Part shown: positions 42,814 through 53,603 of the stretch, piece after piece
Layout of the letters: the number at the start of each line of letters is the position of its first letter
How positions within the stretch are numbered: the first letter of the stretch is position 1
NCBI GenBank assembly: GCA_022560025.1
Contig: JAFISE010000047.1
Span: forward strand, 124,001 to 188,000
Reading direction: 5' to 3'
DNA: 64,000 nt
DNA from: Stagonosporopsis chrysanthemi
Taxonomy: Eukaryota; Ascomycota; Dothideomycetes; Pleosporales; Didymellaceae
Made by a program: the position numbers and the translations under genes
The notes under the pieces: model-generated
Database searches by the model: none
What the model was told of the DNA's origin: nothing
What the model saw: the letters and a program-made list of their open reading frames with translations, nothing else

Positions 42814-43815
42814 TCAGATGTCATCCATGTTACCGGCGGCTTCGTCATCGCCGGACTCGTAGCTGCCGACCGAACTCATATCGTCGTCGTCGTCATCATC
42901 CTTGTCAGAATCTTCAGAGATGTCTTTGGAAGCATACTTCTGCACATATTCTGTTATGCTGGTCAGCACTTCTCTCCAGCCCTAGCCATCGCCCCAACGT
43001 ACCCTTCACTTTTGTATCATAGCTCTTGGGCTCTCGCATCAGCAGCGCGGCCGCTTCGCCATTCAAAGGATCTGTCGGGTTAGGATATCGGAGGAGCTGC
43101 GGAATGAAGACCTCGAAGATGTTGATCATGTCGTACATGGGTGACCACGTCTGATTGATGACGTCGAGACAGACTGAACCGGATCTATGCAGCTGTCAGT
43201 AGCTGCACGCAATCAGGCTGTAACGATAGCGGTGTAGTTTACAGTTCATCGATGTTCGGGTGGAAGATGCGGTTGACGAAGCCAATGCTGGGGCTTTTGT
43301 ACGGGTATTGATCGGGCAGCTCGACGTGTATCTTCCAGAGACCGCCTTGGAAAGGTGCTGCACGGTCAGTGAGTGCTTGTGCGTTCCTAGGGGTCGACTC
43401 ACTGTCTTCAGGCCCCTTGAACCTAACGTAGAACTCTTGCCTGCTTGGGTCAGCTACAATGCCGTGCTATGTTGGCCGCAAAGTGAAGAACAGACACTGT
43501 GGCGTTGTCAGCAGCATTCACTTTATTGCAAGAGTTGTGGCATACTGTTGTCATTTACCAGTGTCACTTCGTAGTCGCTCATGAGCCTGCCGCCATGTGT
43601 TAGTTGTCTGAATTCAGCGCAGTCGCAGTATGGTGCCCAGAACGTACATTCTGTATTTTCGTTAGCTACACTTCTATACACGCGAAGGACCCATGGCTTA
43701 CTTCATGACCTATTCCACCAGCGAACAGCCTACGTTAGCTCTTGCTCTTTATCCTGACGCAGCCTGAACTGCTTTGACCTACATCAGTCTCGATGCGCCT
43801 CTTCGGTGAACTCAT
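42814..43815 (-). CDS. UBC8: Ubiquitin-conjugating enzyme E2, Ubc8/UBE2H (GID complex)
   Basis: The E2 that works with the GID/CTLH ubiquitin ligase, which degrades gluconeogenic enzymes in yeast. 185 aa. Nine exons: 43783-43815, 43702-43709 (8 nt), 43648-43650 (3 nt), 43546-43586, 43496 (1 nt), 43403-43440, 43243-43357, 43003-43184 and 42814-42950. The introns are 45-73 nt, GT..AG, most with a CTAAC or CTGAC branch site. The spliced product begins MSSPKRRIETD, then VMK, M and LMSDYEVTLVNDN, then M and QEFYVRFKGPED. Further on come [20 protein letters not shown] (active Cys85) and YPNPTDPLNGEAAALL. The C-terminus is an Asp-rich tail typical of UBE2H. All phases close without a stop. The three tiny exons are required to keep the family sequence continuous. 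Confidence 0.9.
43496..43496 (-). other. Candidate single-nucleotide exon of UBC8
   Basis: The coding-strand base T lies between CCACAG and GTCTGT. The upstream intron (43497-43545, 49 nt, GTATGC donor) and downstream intron (43441-43495, 55 nt, GTCTGT donor) each have their own GCTGAC branch site and CAG acceptor. Only A+T+G across three exons gives the Met of N-D-N-M-Q-E-F-Y and keeps frame. Alternatives are a GC donor (adds a Ser) or a base lost from the sequence. Confidence 0.65.
43648..43650 (-). other. 3-nt coding micro-exon of UBC8
   Basis: AAT on the coding strand, between an ATACAG acceptor and a GTACGT donor. Both flanking introns (51 and 61 nt) have CTAAC branch sites. It completes the Lys codon and starts a Met codon, giving V-M-K-M-L-M-S-D. 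Skipping it keeps frame but loses one residue relative to the family (yeast Ubc8 has V-M-K-L-L-M-S-D). Confidence 0.7.
43702..43709 (-). other. 8-nt coding micro-exon of UBC8
   Basis: GTCATGAA on the coding strand, between a GAATAG acceptor and a GTAAGC donor. It encodes Val-Met and two bases of Lys, completing R-R-I-E-T-D-V-M-K of the UBE2H family. Confidence 0.82.
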
Positions 43816-44993
43816 GATGACAACTCTTTCAAGGCGTTTCCCTTCTAGAGCTTCCTTTTGTATGTATAGAACGATGGCGTTGTGCGCGCGATGTCGTGGT
43901 TCGGTTGGCGATCTCGTTGGTATTGGTGAACTATGAGGTGCTCGCGGGGCTATCGATAGCGAGACGTCGGGAGGGGTTGAGGGGTGCTACGCCGGTGCTA
44001 TGCTGGCAGGGTGATGTTGAAGAAGTGACTGGAAGCTTGTGTGAGCAGCGTGGTTGTGGAAACGGTCGAAATAGTGCACAAATCGAGAGACCTTTGTGAG
44101 GTAAGTGGTTAAGTCGAGTTGCAGTCACGAGCACCTGTGTCGGCAAGTCGCGCTTGTACACGTCCGCTGAGTCCGGCAAGTGGAGTCCATCCCGAGACGT
44201 CCTACTTCGTGCGCCACATCCATTTCATGCTGTGCAGTTGACGTTGAGGCAAACGCACAATCAAATTTTTGATGTTATATTGTGACATTGAAGAGTCATG
44301 CCCAGACAAACACAGCGTCTTAGACGTGGCAGCATATCATCATAGTGTTGGCCATTACGAGGTGTCATCATGCCCTCTCAAAATACTGTCACTGACCTCC
44401 CAGAACTGCCGTTAGAAATGTGCTAGTTCGAGGCACAAGCGAGCGTTCTGACATGTTCCAACTATCTTCGACGAAATGCTCTGAAGAAGTGCATCTTGCA
44501 AGGTGCACAGCTCTGTGTTGCCGTCGAGTCCAATCGCAGCGCTGTTTCGCCGCGGCTCCTCCGAGGCGAAGATTTACGCCTCGGCATGTGACCATGCATT
44601 CGGATATGCTCGACACTAACGCAGTACCCCGGAGTCTCGAGAACGTGGGACATAAGCCCGGCGTCGAGACCGTCATGCTGCGACGAATAGCCGATGATGA
44701 CTGTTGGCGTTGCTGAAGAACCAGATGACTCGAGCCGAGCAGTGAGCCCTAACAAAGAGCGAGGCCCTGGAATTGGGCCGACAAAAAAGTCCGAGCTCCC
44801 ATCGTGAGAGAGACTTCAGCGAAGATATGTGTACACCACGCCACGGCCATCTATAAGAGTTCGAGGGGCCCCTGAACGAAGTTTCCCAAAGACCCACCTG
44901 CACCAACTTGACCAATCCACAAAAAAATTCTCAACTGTGAACCATCACCCCTTTTCGAACCTTGACAACCTTGCTGGGGTCGCGTGTGCCACG
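43816..44993. other. Divergent promoter region (UBC8 / panB)
   Basis: Nearly 1.2 kb between the two start codons. A TATAAG-like motif lies at about 44851, roughly 140 bp before the panB start. No gene is recognised. Confidence 0.55.
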
Positions 44994-46039
44994 ATGAACA
45001 CCTTCCGCGCAACTTCACAACTATGCCGTCCCAACTTATCCACAAAGTCAATATCGGTGTCGCAACGATTAACAGCCTTCGTGAACGCCCGTTGGAGCTC
45101 ACACTCGCCCATGGGTACAATTCTCGCGACACGGAAGCCTGTCACTATCAACACCATTCACAGTCTTTATCGTAAAAATGAACCAATTACTGTTCTTACG
45201 GCGCACGATTTTCCAAGCGCTCATGTCGCCGATCATGCTGGGATGGACATCATCCTTGTCGGTGACAGTCTGGCCATGGTCGCTATGGGTATGGACGATA
45301 CGAGCGAAGTGCTGCTAGATGAGATGATCCTGCACTGCAAGTCAGTGGCTCGAGCGACCAAGGGTGCTTTTACGGTATGCAACAGTGCTTTGTGAGATGG
45401 TGTCGGTGTATTGACATGACTAAGGTTGGAGATCTACCGATGGGCAGTTATGAGATCTCTCCTGAGCAAGCCCTTGCTTCCGCCATTCGTGTGATCAAAG
45501 AGGGTCGTGTCAAGGCCGTCAAGCTCGAAGGCGGCAAGGACATGGCACCGACTATAGCCAAGATCACCGGAGCTGGTATTCCTGTGCTCGCCCACATCGG
45601 GTTGACGCCTCAAAGACAGAATGCTCTTGGCGGCTTTCGGGTTCAAGGCAAGACTACCTCTTCAGCAATGAAGTTCCTTGAAGATGCATTTGCAGTACAA
45701 GAAGCTGGCGCCTTCGCCACGGTAGTCGAAGCAGTCCCAGCGGAGGTTGCTGAGCTGGTGACGAAGAAGCTGAGTATTCCTACCATCGGCATCGGAGCTG
45801 GCAACGGCTGCTCAGGCCAGGTCCTTGTCCAAGTCGATATGCTCGGCAATTTCCCACCAGGTCGCTTCCTGCCAAAATTTGTCAAGAAGTTCGGAAACGT
45901 ATGGGAGGAGTCGCTTAAGGCTATTGAACAGTACAAGACGGAGGTAAAGAGCCGAGCTTATCCGGCCCCAGAACATACATATCCAATGTCCAAAGAAGTA
46001 TTCGAGGATTTTGCGAGGGCGGCGAATGAAAAGGAGTGA
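44994..46039 (+). CDS. panB: 3-methyl-2-oxobutanoate hydroxymethyltransferase (ketopantoate synthesis)
   Basis: The first committed enzyme of pantothenate (and so CoA) synthesis: it adds a hydroxymethyl group from methylene-THF to 2-oxoisovalerate. Exons 44994-45374 and 45425-46039 (331 aa), with a 50-nt intron. The N-terminus (MNTFRATSQLCRPNLSTKSI, Arg/Ser-rich, no acids) fits a mitochondrial presequence. Family motifs in order: TAHDFPSAHVADHAGMDIIL, VGDSLAMVAMGMDDT, the metal/substrate loop, VGDLPMGSYEISPEQALASA, KLEGGKDM, PVLAHIGLTPQRQNALGGFR, VVEAVPAEVAELVTKKL and TIGIGAGNGCSGQVLVQVDM. Several in-frame ATGs exist further upstream; the chosen one gives a typical length and presequence. Its stop lies 169 bp from the end of the convergent ATG12 gene. 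Confidence 0.95.
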
Positions 46040-46208
46040 TTATAGTATATATTGTTGGCGTTCTTTGCATTGCATATTACATACCCCACGCTATCAAGGT
46101 AGCAATTACGTTGGATCCGAGCTTGATACCGGCTCGAGACAGGATGGAATTCATTTGTTGCGCTCATGCGAGCAGTCTAGTGCATGGCTTGCAACAGTAA
46201 ATCCGACA

Positions 46209-46742
46209 TCACCCAAACGCTGGTGACATTGCATAACCCACAACGAGCTCTTCATTCTGCTTGAAACACTGTTTTGAGTGTCAGCGCTCATTTCTTTGGC
46301 CAACCGGCTTATCGTATTAGCCTACCGTCCACAGATTTCCTACGCCTTCATCGAGCGCAGGCGAGAATACGCTACCAACGTAGCAAAACACGCTTTCATG
46401 CTCCTTGACTGCCAGTCTCTTACGGAGGAAGCGAACAATAGTCTCAAAACGCTGGTTCGTCGATAACTTGAAGACTCTCTGATTAAGATGAGGCGCTGAG
46501 CCGATCGGCTGAAGACGGACGGTTACTATGACCTATCAGCATGCTAAGAGGTATGCAAGGTGCGAGCGAGACAAGCGCCGGTCACGACACATACTCTTTT
46601 CAATCACCAGATTGCCCGCTGTTTCGAGGGCTTTTGAAGCATCGCGTGGCAGATTCGTCAAGACGACGGATGCCGCCATGGTTAGTGGCGCCTCTGTCTG
46701 TTCATCTTCTTCTATCGCCCTCTCTGCTGGTGATTGAGACAT
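46209..46742 (-). CDS. ATG12: Ubiquitin-like autophagy protein Atg12
   Basis: The ubiquitin-like modifier conjugated to Atg5 through its C-terminal Gly; the conjugate acts as E3 for Atg8 lipidation in autophagosome formation. 135 aa. Exons 46595-46742, 46326-46525 and 46209-46268; introns are 69 and 57 nt. An acidic N-terminal tail is followed by the conserved MAASVVLTNLPRDASKALET, then TVRLQPIGSAPHLNQRVFKL, QRFETIVRFLRKRLAVKEHE, SVFCYVGSVFSPALDEGVGN, and CFKQNEELVVGYAMSPAFG ending in the required Gly135. At the exon 2/3 junction LW-Thr-CFK replaces the usual LW-Arg-CFK. No exon stands out as a long frame, so the gene is easily overlooked. Confidence 0.93.
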
Positions 46743-47482
46743 GGAGGGCAGTAGCCTTCAGCGGTAGGTGCAGGCCAAGTAATAGTGCAAGTGAGTGAAA
46801 TGACTGTCTCGGTCAAAGTTCAACACACAAACCACGGCTGCTTAGATGGAATCGTGTTTCAAGCAGGTTGTTGTAGAAGTGATGGAACAAGAGGGTACGT
46901 CGGTGTAAATGCTGCCCCGACCAATCACGATCCACTAAGCCAATCACATTACACAATGTGCAAACGGGACAATGGCCATCAATAATGCCATCGATCGCAT
47001 TCGATACAGGGTTATATATCTAATACGATAGTGATACATAGTCTGGCCTGTAGTGACACATGTACGCTGCCGTGGCCACATTCCTTCTCATCTCTCTTTC
47101 CGCCGGGGTAGTCACCAAGCCATCAGCACTCCGCATCTGCTTTTCAAACATGGCAGTCGCTAGTAGCTATCACAGGGAGCGTGTGATGGCGCTGTGCATG
47201 CAATGGTATGGACAAAAACTGATGCATGACCAGTCACCAAAAGTCAAAATGCCGCCAAAACGAACTAAACAAACCAAACCACCAACCACGAAGTGGAAGA
47301 TACGCCTCGAAAATGCTGCAAGTCGCGAAAAAGCAATGAAATGGGTAGTCACAAAGTATACAGGCTCAAAGTGAAGACCGCAGCCAATTGAGCAGTGTCG
47401 GAAGAGAAGCCACATCATGGGTATTAGTCGTGCGTCAGCGCCATGGGAAATGCAACGTGAACTCGTGTGCTGTGCGTAAGGC
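46743..47482. other. Intergenic region, ATG12 promoter
   Basis: Promoter of ATG12 and 3' flank of DBF4, both on the minus strand. A plus-strand frame at 47060-47374 starts with a hydrophobic stretch but has no similarity I recognise and no support. Confidence 0.55.
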
Positions 47483-49401
47483 TTATTGACGGTCGAGTTG
47501 GGCGAGGAGCGCGTCAAGCTCAGCCCAGTTCTCGTTTGTGGCGGCAAACTTGCGGTGTTTGCGGGAGACACAATGCTGTGGCGAAGTCAGCTCAGCCATG
47601 GATTAAGATCGTAACAATTGCGTACCTCGTCGAAGTCGTTGAACTTCTCCCTGCAGTTCTCGCAGTAGCCAGGCTTCAACTCCTTTTCAGCAGTCTTGCG
47701 CCTACGGAGGGCTGCCATTTTGCGGGCTTGTCTCTCCTGCTCGGCGATTTCCTGGGTCTGACTGAGGCTCTCTTGAGCCTTGCGCTTTGCAGCACGCATC
47801 GGCTGGACATGGTTTTGGTTAGAAAGGCCCCGGGCTTCGTTCATAACAGACGAGTATCCGCTGTTGGCTGATGTAACGCTGTTCTTTTCCAAGACTTTTC
47901 GCTGTAGCTGATTGACTTCCTTGCTATTGCCGGCGCGGGGTGCGGCCGCCGTGGAAGAAATCATCTGTGACTGAATGGCAGAGGTCATATTAGACTGATG
48001 CAGGCCGGACGCCACAGGCTCTCCTCCAATGAATCGGGGCATCGCCCGTATGCTCGCTTGAGCACTACCAAACATAGGGGGAGGTCCTTCGGTGGAGGTG
48101 CGTTTCAACGGTAGGCTTTTAGGGGGTTCTAGAGGTTTCGCGTCCTCCTCCTGCTCCTCCTTTTTGACCACGGCAGGTGCAGTTTCGTGTCGGACCAAGT
48201 GGTTGTTATCGCCCAAGATACGCTTCTCTTCCAAAGCGGAGGCCGCACGCGTACGCGGGGCTGCTGCCAATGCTCTTTGTGCACGGCGTTCCTCATGCTC
48301 TTCTTGTTGGCGGCGACCGAAGTGGGGGTCCTCCACAAAGGGACACTTGCCATGTCCTGAGGCACGGAATTGTGGCCACTTGCCCTTCTCTTTTTCAACC
48401 TTCTGATACTCTCTTATCATAACAGGCCGTGTGGCCTCATCCATGTCGTGTACATATATGTAGTAACCACGTAGCTGTACCAGGTCTTGGGCGCCAATGA
48501 CATAGTCTCGGTCCAACTTTTCGTTCTGCAGCAACCTCTGCAGGTCCGCCTGACGACCCTTCTGTCCAGCAACAGTACCGTGGCGTGTCGTGTATTGGAT
48601 GTCCTCTCCCGTCTCCTTGCTGAACATGGTGTCGATCATACGCTGGAGCTTCTCTACCGACCATATCTTCATACCCAGTTCCCTCGCCTTGATGAGTATG
48701 TCACCCCGACCTGACTGTCCTGACTTCGAGAGCGCGGTATCAAAGACAGACTTCTTGTTCTCCAACTGGGCGGGGTTGACGGTACCCTTCGCAAGGGACA
48801 ACGAGCTGGTGTCGACTTCGGCGGGGATGGGACGCGTCGTGATGACATGAGTAGCTTCACGGGAGAAGAAGGTGACCTCACGCTGCGACGTTGTTAGCTA
48901 AAGCAAGCTGAGATGGAATGTTTGACGTACTGAGCCAAGAATCTGGGCTCTACTCATGAGCTTGTCCTTCTGTGGCTCCTGGACGGTATCGAAATAGAAG
49001 ACGAACTGCGGGAACAGTTTGCGGTAGTGTCTCTGCCATTGTCGAATAGTCTCGAGGTCGTTAGTGACTCGCTGCGTCTTCTCGACCGGTTTGGGCGGTG
49101 CTTTGTTCTCACGGGCTGCTTCGAGCTTCCTGGTCAAGGCCGTGGTGGGAGCCCCACTGCGGCGGACAAGCCCATGGCGGCGGGCTTCAGCATCGTCGAC
49201 CTCGATCATCTGCTTCTTCGGCGGGGGCGGGCCGTAGGTCATGTCGCGCTGCTCGCTCGCGTGCGAGCGCTGACGCTTCCCCCCCAAGACAGGAGCGCGT
49301 ATGGGCGAGTTGGTGGCATTCTGCAAACTAGCCAGCGGCACGCGACGGTTCGCCATGTTTGCAGAGACCCGAGGAGACTGCGGCACAGCGACTGCTGCCA
49401 T
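47483..49401 (-). CDS. DBF4: Dbf4/Dfp1 regulatory subunit of the Cdc7 kinase
   Basis: The regulatory subunit of DDK, which phosphorylates MCM to fire origins; 606 aa. Exons 48931-49401, 47626-48882 and 47483-47575; introns are 48 and 50 nt. Motif N, a BRCT-like fold, spans about 130-250: HYRKLFPQFVFYFDTVQE, REVTFFSREATHVITTRPIP and RGDILIKARELGMKIWSVEK. Motif M follows near LVQLRGYYIYVHDMDEATRP and KWPQFRASGHGKCPFVEDP. Motif C is a CCHH zinc finger joined by splicing at the very end: GYCENC (Cys564, Cys567), then HCVSRKH (His577, His583). I chose the ATG at 49401; the in-frame ATG at 49356 (MANRRVPLASLQNATNSP) is equally possible and resembles fungal orthologue starts. Confidence 0.93.
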
Positions 49402-50686
49402 GCGTGGTGGTTTGCAGCGGTGGCTGGGCGCGTGAGTGGTGCTGGTAGCGAGGTCGACAGGTGGGGCGGGAAGGTCTGAGTTTGGCAAGCTCAGGACGCG
49501 ACGTAACAGCTCGTCGAGGTTTCTTCAGCAGCGCGATGCGTCCATGACAGGGCTGCATGCGCGTGGGACTCAACTGGAGGGTTAGTAAGGCGCAATTGAG
49601 CGAACGAGGGCGCGTTCTGAGACAGCGTCTGCAGTTATTGGACCGGGTGGGAGTGTTGTGATGTGGCTGGCATCAGACATGGAGGAGCCGTTCGCGCTTA
49701 GCCGTGCACGATCGCGGTTTCCAGGTCACCCCTTCGCGTAAACATGCATCATAACAACTAGCATGCATTGCCAGGTTTGTGCGGACATTGCTTCCATTGT
49801 TTACTGAGGCCCGTTCCGAGCAAGCATTCGAAAACAGAGTCATGGCATGGACACAACCAGGAGAATCGTAGGCATCTGCTGCCAGCGTTGTGCACCCCAC
49901 GTCACCACCGCTGCAGAGCAAAACATCGAGCCCCTGGCCATGCAGGTGATCTGAGACCAGGAGTAAGTGCGACCTGCAGACACCCGTTCGATTGCGACAC
50001 ATCAAGGACGGCCATGGATACATGCATTACGCCGCTCTGTAGGGCTGGCTGTGTTCTCATGCTACACGTTGTGATGTCGTTGTTCGACCCCTCGCTCCTG
50101 CCTCGCGTGCTTGTCGAGCGCGTGCGTTGTCGCGAACCTGTGTAATGCAAGAGCACCATCCAACCTACATTCATTGTACCACACTACGGGACCATGTTGG
50201 CCATTGATGTCTTTTCTTGGACCTTACGAGGTGTGGTTTCCGCGCTGGGCTTGGTCTTTGCCCCCATCATGATCAATCAGCGCCCACGGTGCTGCTGGTC
50301 TCTAAGCAATAGAGATGTAGCCCAGGTTTGGCGAGAACGACAACACCAACGTCGGTGCTGGTCTTCATGCAGGTGCTGGCAGTCTTGTAGTAGAACTGCA
50401 AGACTAAAGCTATAGGGGCTCTCCTACTTGATTTGATCTTGGAGAGGATGAGAGCGTCAACGGTTCGCGCAATGCGATTTGATTGCAAGGGCTCGCTGCG
50501 AGTGCTTCGTTGCTGAGTTTGTGTACGAAGGCCTACCAATGTCTTGTTGTGAAGTTGGCTTTCACTTCACTGCCTACACAGCTATTGTGGCTCGCCGTCA
50601 CCTCGACTTGCAGACCCCACAACGCATCTACCTTCCCACTCTTCCAGCTCATCTCGACTTTGGGACTACAACTATTCTGATCGACC
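49402..50686. other. Divergent region, 1.3 kb (DBF4 / hypothetical)
   Basis: Contains the DBF4 promoter and that of the plus-strand hypothetical gene. No perfect ACGCGT box was seen near DBF4; a partial ACGCGA occurs at about 49495. No gene is recognised. Confidence 0.5.
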
Positions 50687-51974
50687 ATGGCGCACGAAGA
50701 CCAGCGAGAACTACGGTGCCATAACTCGTGGCGTCCTTCGGACGGGCCACTGTCTCATGAACCTGAGGAATTCCAGCGACCACGATCAGCCGACTCGCAA
50801 TCGTCAAGCTGGTCGCCATCTCCAACACGAGCTCAACGCAGCGCCCGGACTTGGTCAGACTACACAGACAGTTCGACACCTGCGACAAGACCTGCCCAAC
50901 GTGAGCGACCTGCTCATACCTTTAAGAACCCAAATAACGTTCCAGTCATTCCACAACGCCCGTATGCAACCAGGTTGTCATCACCAGCAGTTCGCTTCCA
51001 GCCAGAGAGGGCCCTGGGTAAGAAACCGTTACCGCAGATTTGGCGCCAATCCATAGACGACCTCATCAGGCGCACGGCACATGATTATGACCTGGTCATG
51101 AACTATGAACGCGATGCTGAAGGCGGTCAACGCTGGCTGACTAAAGACATTACCACCATTCGAGATGTTGGCAAGAACCTCCATCGTGACATCTTCGCCT
51201 TGATGCAGTGGCGACAAGTTATTGCCGATCGAAGAGACCAAGACAACAAAGACTTGATAACAAAGGCTAAGAGAACCGCCAACAATGTGAAGCAGCTCTG
51301 CGAGCGCGTGCAGAGGGCAATCAACAACTACGAGCAGATTTGCGAGTTTGAGCTCTTGAGGGGCGGCGTTTACGAACAGGATAAGGAGGGCAACTTCTAC
51401 AAGCCTACCTCGCCCCAGCTTTACGAAGTTGAGACTGACCTCCAGAATCTCCGGTCCCGAAACAGCGAGTACAGAGAAGAAGCATACAGCCCAGAACGTC
51501 GTTACTATGATGAGCAGAGGCACCATGAAGACTCTCGTCGCGGTAGTCTCAGGGCTGAGCATCTCATGATGGATTCCACAGACGCACGCCGAAAATCTGA
51601 AGCTGTTCGCAAGCCGAAGTCTTTCCACGCCGATAAGGTGCTTGGTGGCAGGATCTCAAAGCCTCACAAGGGCAAATCTTCTGGTAATACACCCTGGCTT
51701 TCCCATTCTCGCAATCGTGAGAGGAATCAACACTTAACTCACCCGCACAGTCCGCCAGCGTCGTGCTTCGTCTCCACCATTTCAGGGCGAATCTCCAGAT
51801 CCGGATATACACTCGCCGCAGGTCACGTCCGATAAGAGGTCTCGTACTCGTGGACGCAACAACAAGTACGATAGAGACGGTCGGTCGCGCCGCGAGGCAA
51901 AGCGGGACGAGGAACAGGATCACGTGCCCCTTAAAATCGCAGGCAAGCTGGGCAAGCATGTGCTCCATTATTGA
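50687..51974 (+). CDS. Hypothetical charged coiled-coil protein
   Basis: A protein of 406 aa that I do not recognise. Exons 50687-51683 and 51751-51974; the 67-nt intron has a GTAATA donor and TTAAC branch. Splicing replaces a low-quality read-through tail with KRSRTRGRNNKYDRDGRSRR and a C-terminus LKIAGKLGKHVLHY, which has much better coding character. The N-terminal ~110 residues are Ser/Pro/Arg-rich. Residues ~115-250 form a likely helical region: IWRQSIDDLIRRTAHDYDLV, TIRDVGKNLHRDIFALMQWR and ANNVKQLCERVQRAINNYEQ. The C-terminal third is Arg/Asp/Ser-rich. No catalytic motif is seen. The helical core followed by an RS/RD-rich tail hints at an RNA-related or scaffold role, which is only inference. 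Confidence 0.78.
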
Positions 51975-52392
51975 GCGTTTGCTCTAGAAGGTCTGGATCA
52001 CAGCAATCATGACTGCAAGAAGGTGTACAAAGCCAAGGAGAGACACGCAGCAGTAAGCATGATTGCTACACGGATCGTTTTCGTTTCACCCTAAGTTGTG
52101 GAGGAATTACTGCAGCAACTTTGCTTTGGGCGCGCTCGTCTTCGAGCAAAGTCTCTATAGGTGGTTGGCATACAGGGTATCTCATTTCCGAGAAAACACG
52201 CAGTATGCGATCCTACTGCCACATATTTGCAGCGTTTCATGCTTGCTGAGTATTGCGACCATATCCAAGCTCAGTCCAGCGGCGGCGAGAAATGGATCAG
52301 GAGTTTGCATTCTTCAGGTGGTAACGCTATGCAGCGTGCCATGAATGACTTCAGGCTGGGGATACTAGCGTGTACTTCTTAAAATACGGACA
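51975..52392. other. Convergent intergenic region
   Basis: 3' flanks of the hypothetical gene (+) and the SDR gene (-). Nothing else is seen. Confidence 0.6.
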
Positions 52393-53603
52393 TCAGTTCT
52401 TAACCACCGTCTGTTGATTTGTCTTGCCTTTGCCAACCTCGACCGCTGTATCCAACCCGCTCCACCTCCTTGCAACGTGCTGTATCCCGTAAGGCAAGCA
52501 CCCTAGAACCTGAACATACCTGGAGTAAAGAGGCAATGCAACCTCCCCACTCTCTCCTCGGTCCACCAACTTGATTATACCCTGTGCCATCTCTGCCGGT
52601 GTGACGAGCGGCCCAAAGAATTTACTCGGTGCGTGTACGTGCTCAAACATCTTCGTGCTCATCTGGCCAGGCTGGACCAAGATTGTCTTGATATTCTCTG
52701 CACCGGGCGCATGCGCCAGCTCGGCTCGTAGGGAGTGGTGGAGAGCTAGTAGTGCAGCTTTCGAGGCGCAGTATGCGGAGAGATTCGCGGCGCCCAGGTG
52801 GCCGAGGACGGAGGAGACGGTGACGATCGTGCCGCGACCTTCGGCGAGCATATGGGGAAGGAGGGTACGTAGGGTCGTGAAGTGCGAGAGCGTGTTCACA
52901 CGGAAGGTCTGCTCGACTTCGGCGGCGGTGGATTCAAGGATTGACTTTGTATGGACGATGCCGGCGTTGTTGATGAGGATCGTGGGAGGACCGAACTATG
53001 CTTATTAATGACTGTGTTCTTCTCAACTTCGGCCATGCTTAAGCTCACGTCTTTGACGATCTGCGCTGCCGCAGCTTCGACCTGCTGCGCATCTCCCACG
53101 TCGCACTGGTAATATGCGACGTTCCTCGCCTCAGCCTCATTATCATCGACTGTCTTCAAGTCTAGTACAGCGACGCTAGCATTCCTCATCCCATAGGTCT
53201 CAGCCAACAGCCCACCTAGACCATCAACGCCACCCGTGATGACGATGACCTCCTCACTCAGATCGACCTCCCTATGTGCGCCAAAGGCTATCCTGTCGCT
53301 GACAATGCCGAAGATGCCAATGGCGCTCATTGCGATGGACCAGCCTATCGCAATGCGCATCTCCGGTGCCTCATATTTTGTGTATTGCGCGCGCAGACAG
53401 AGCACAACGATCCATGACACGAACGGGTGGAAGACGGTGTAGCCCAGCACGTACCATATCAGGTCAATGGTAACGTACTGATGCCATGGCGCGTCGACTT
53501 TCGGTCGCTGGGTTTTCTTGGGTGGCTGGAAGGGGACGGTCTTTATGGCGGACGACATCGTGGGTGCTTCGATGCAGGAGGGTTGGTGATGCTCGGGCAT
53601 CAT
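52393..53603 (-). CDS. Membrane-anchored short-chain dehydrogenase/reductase
   Basis: An NAD(P)-dependent oxidoreductase of the classical SDR family, 385 aa. Exons 53049-53603 and 52393-52995 with a 53-nt intron. The N-terminal hydrophobic helix (YVLGYTVFHPFVSWIVVLCL) and a second segment (IGWSIAMSAIGIFGIVSD) suggest anchoring to the ER or lipid droplets, as in retinol-dehydrogenase-like SDRs. The cofactor motif is VIVITGGVDGLGG, the structural Asn motif TILINNAGIVHT, the catalytic Ser in TIVTVSSVLGHLG and the Tyr-x-x-x-Lys in YCASK. The substrate is unknown; lipid, sterol or retinoid-like alcohols are typical of membrane-anchored members. Possible start codons at 53603, 53600 and 53558 all precede the membrane helix; the longest was used. 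Confidence 0.9.

Noticed and set aside
28137..49401. Functional cluster of replication genes (CDC45 and DBF4)
   Set aside because: They are 17 kb apart with many unrelated genes between them, so the shared pathway is most likely coincidence.
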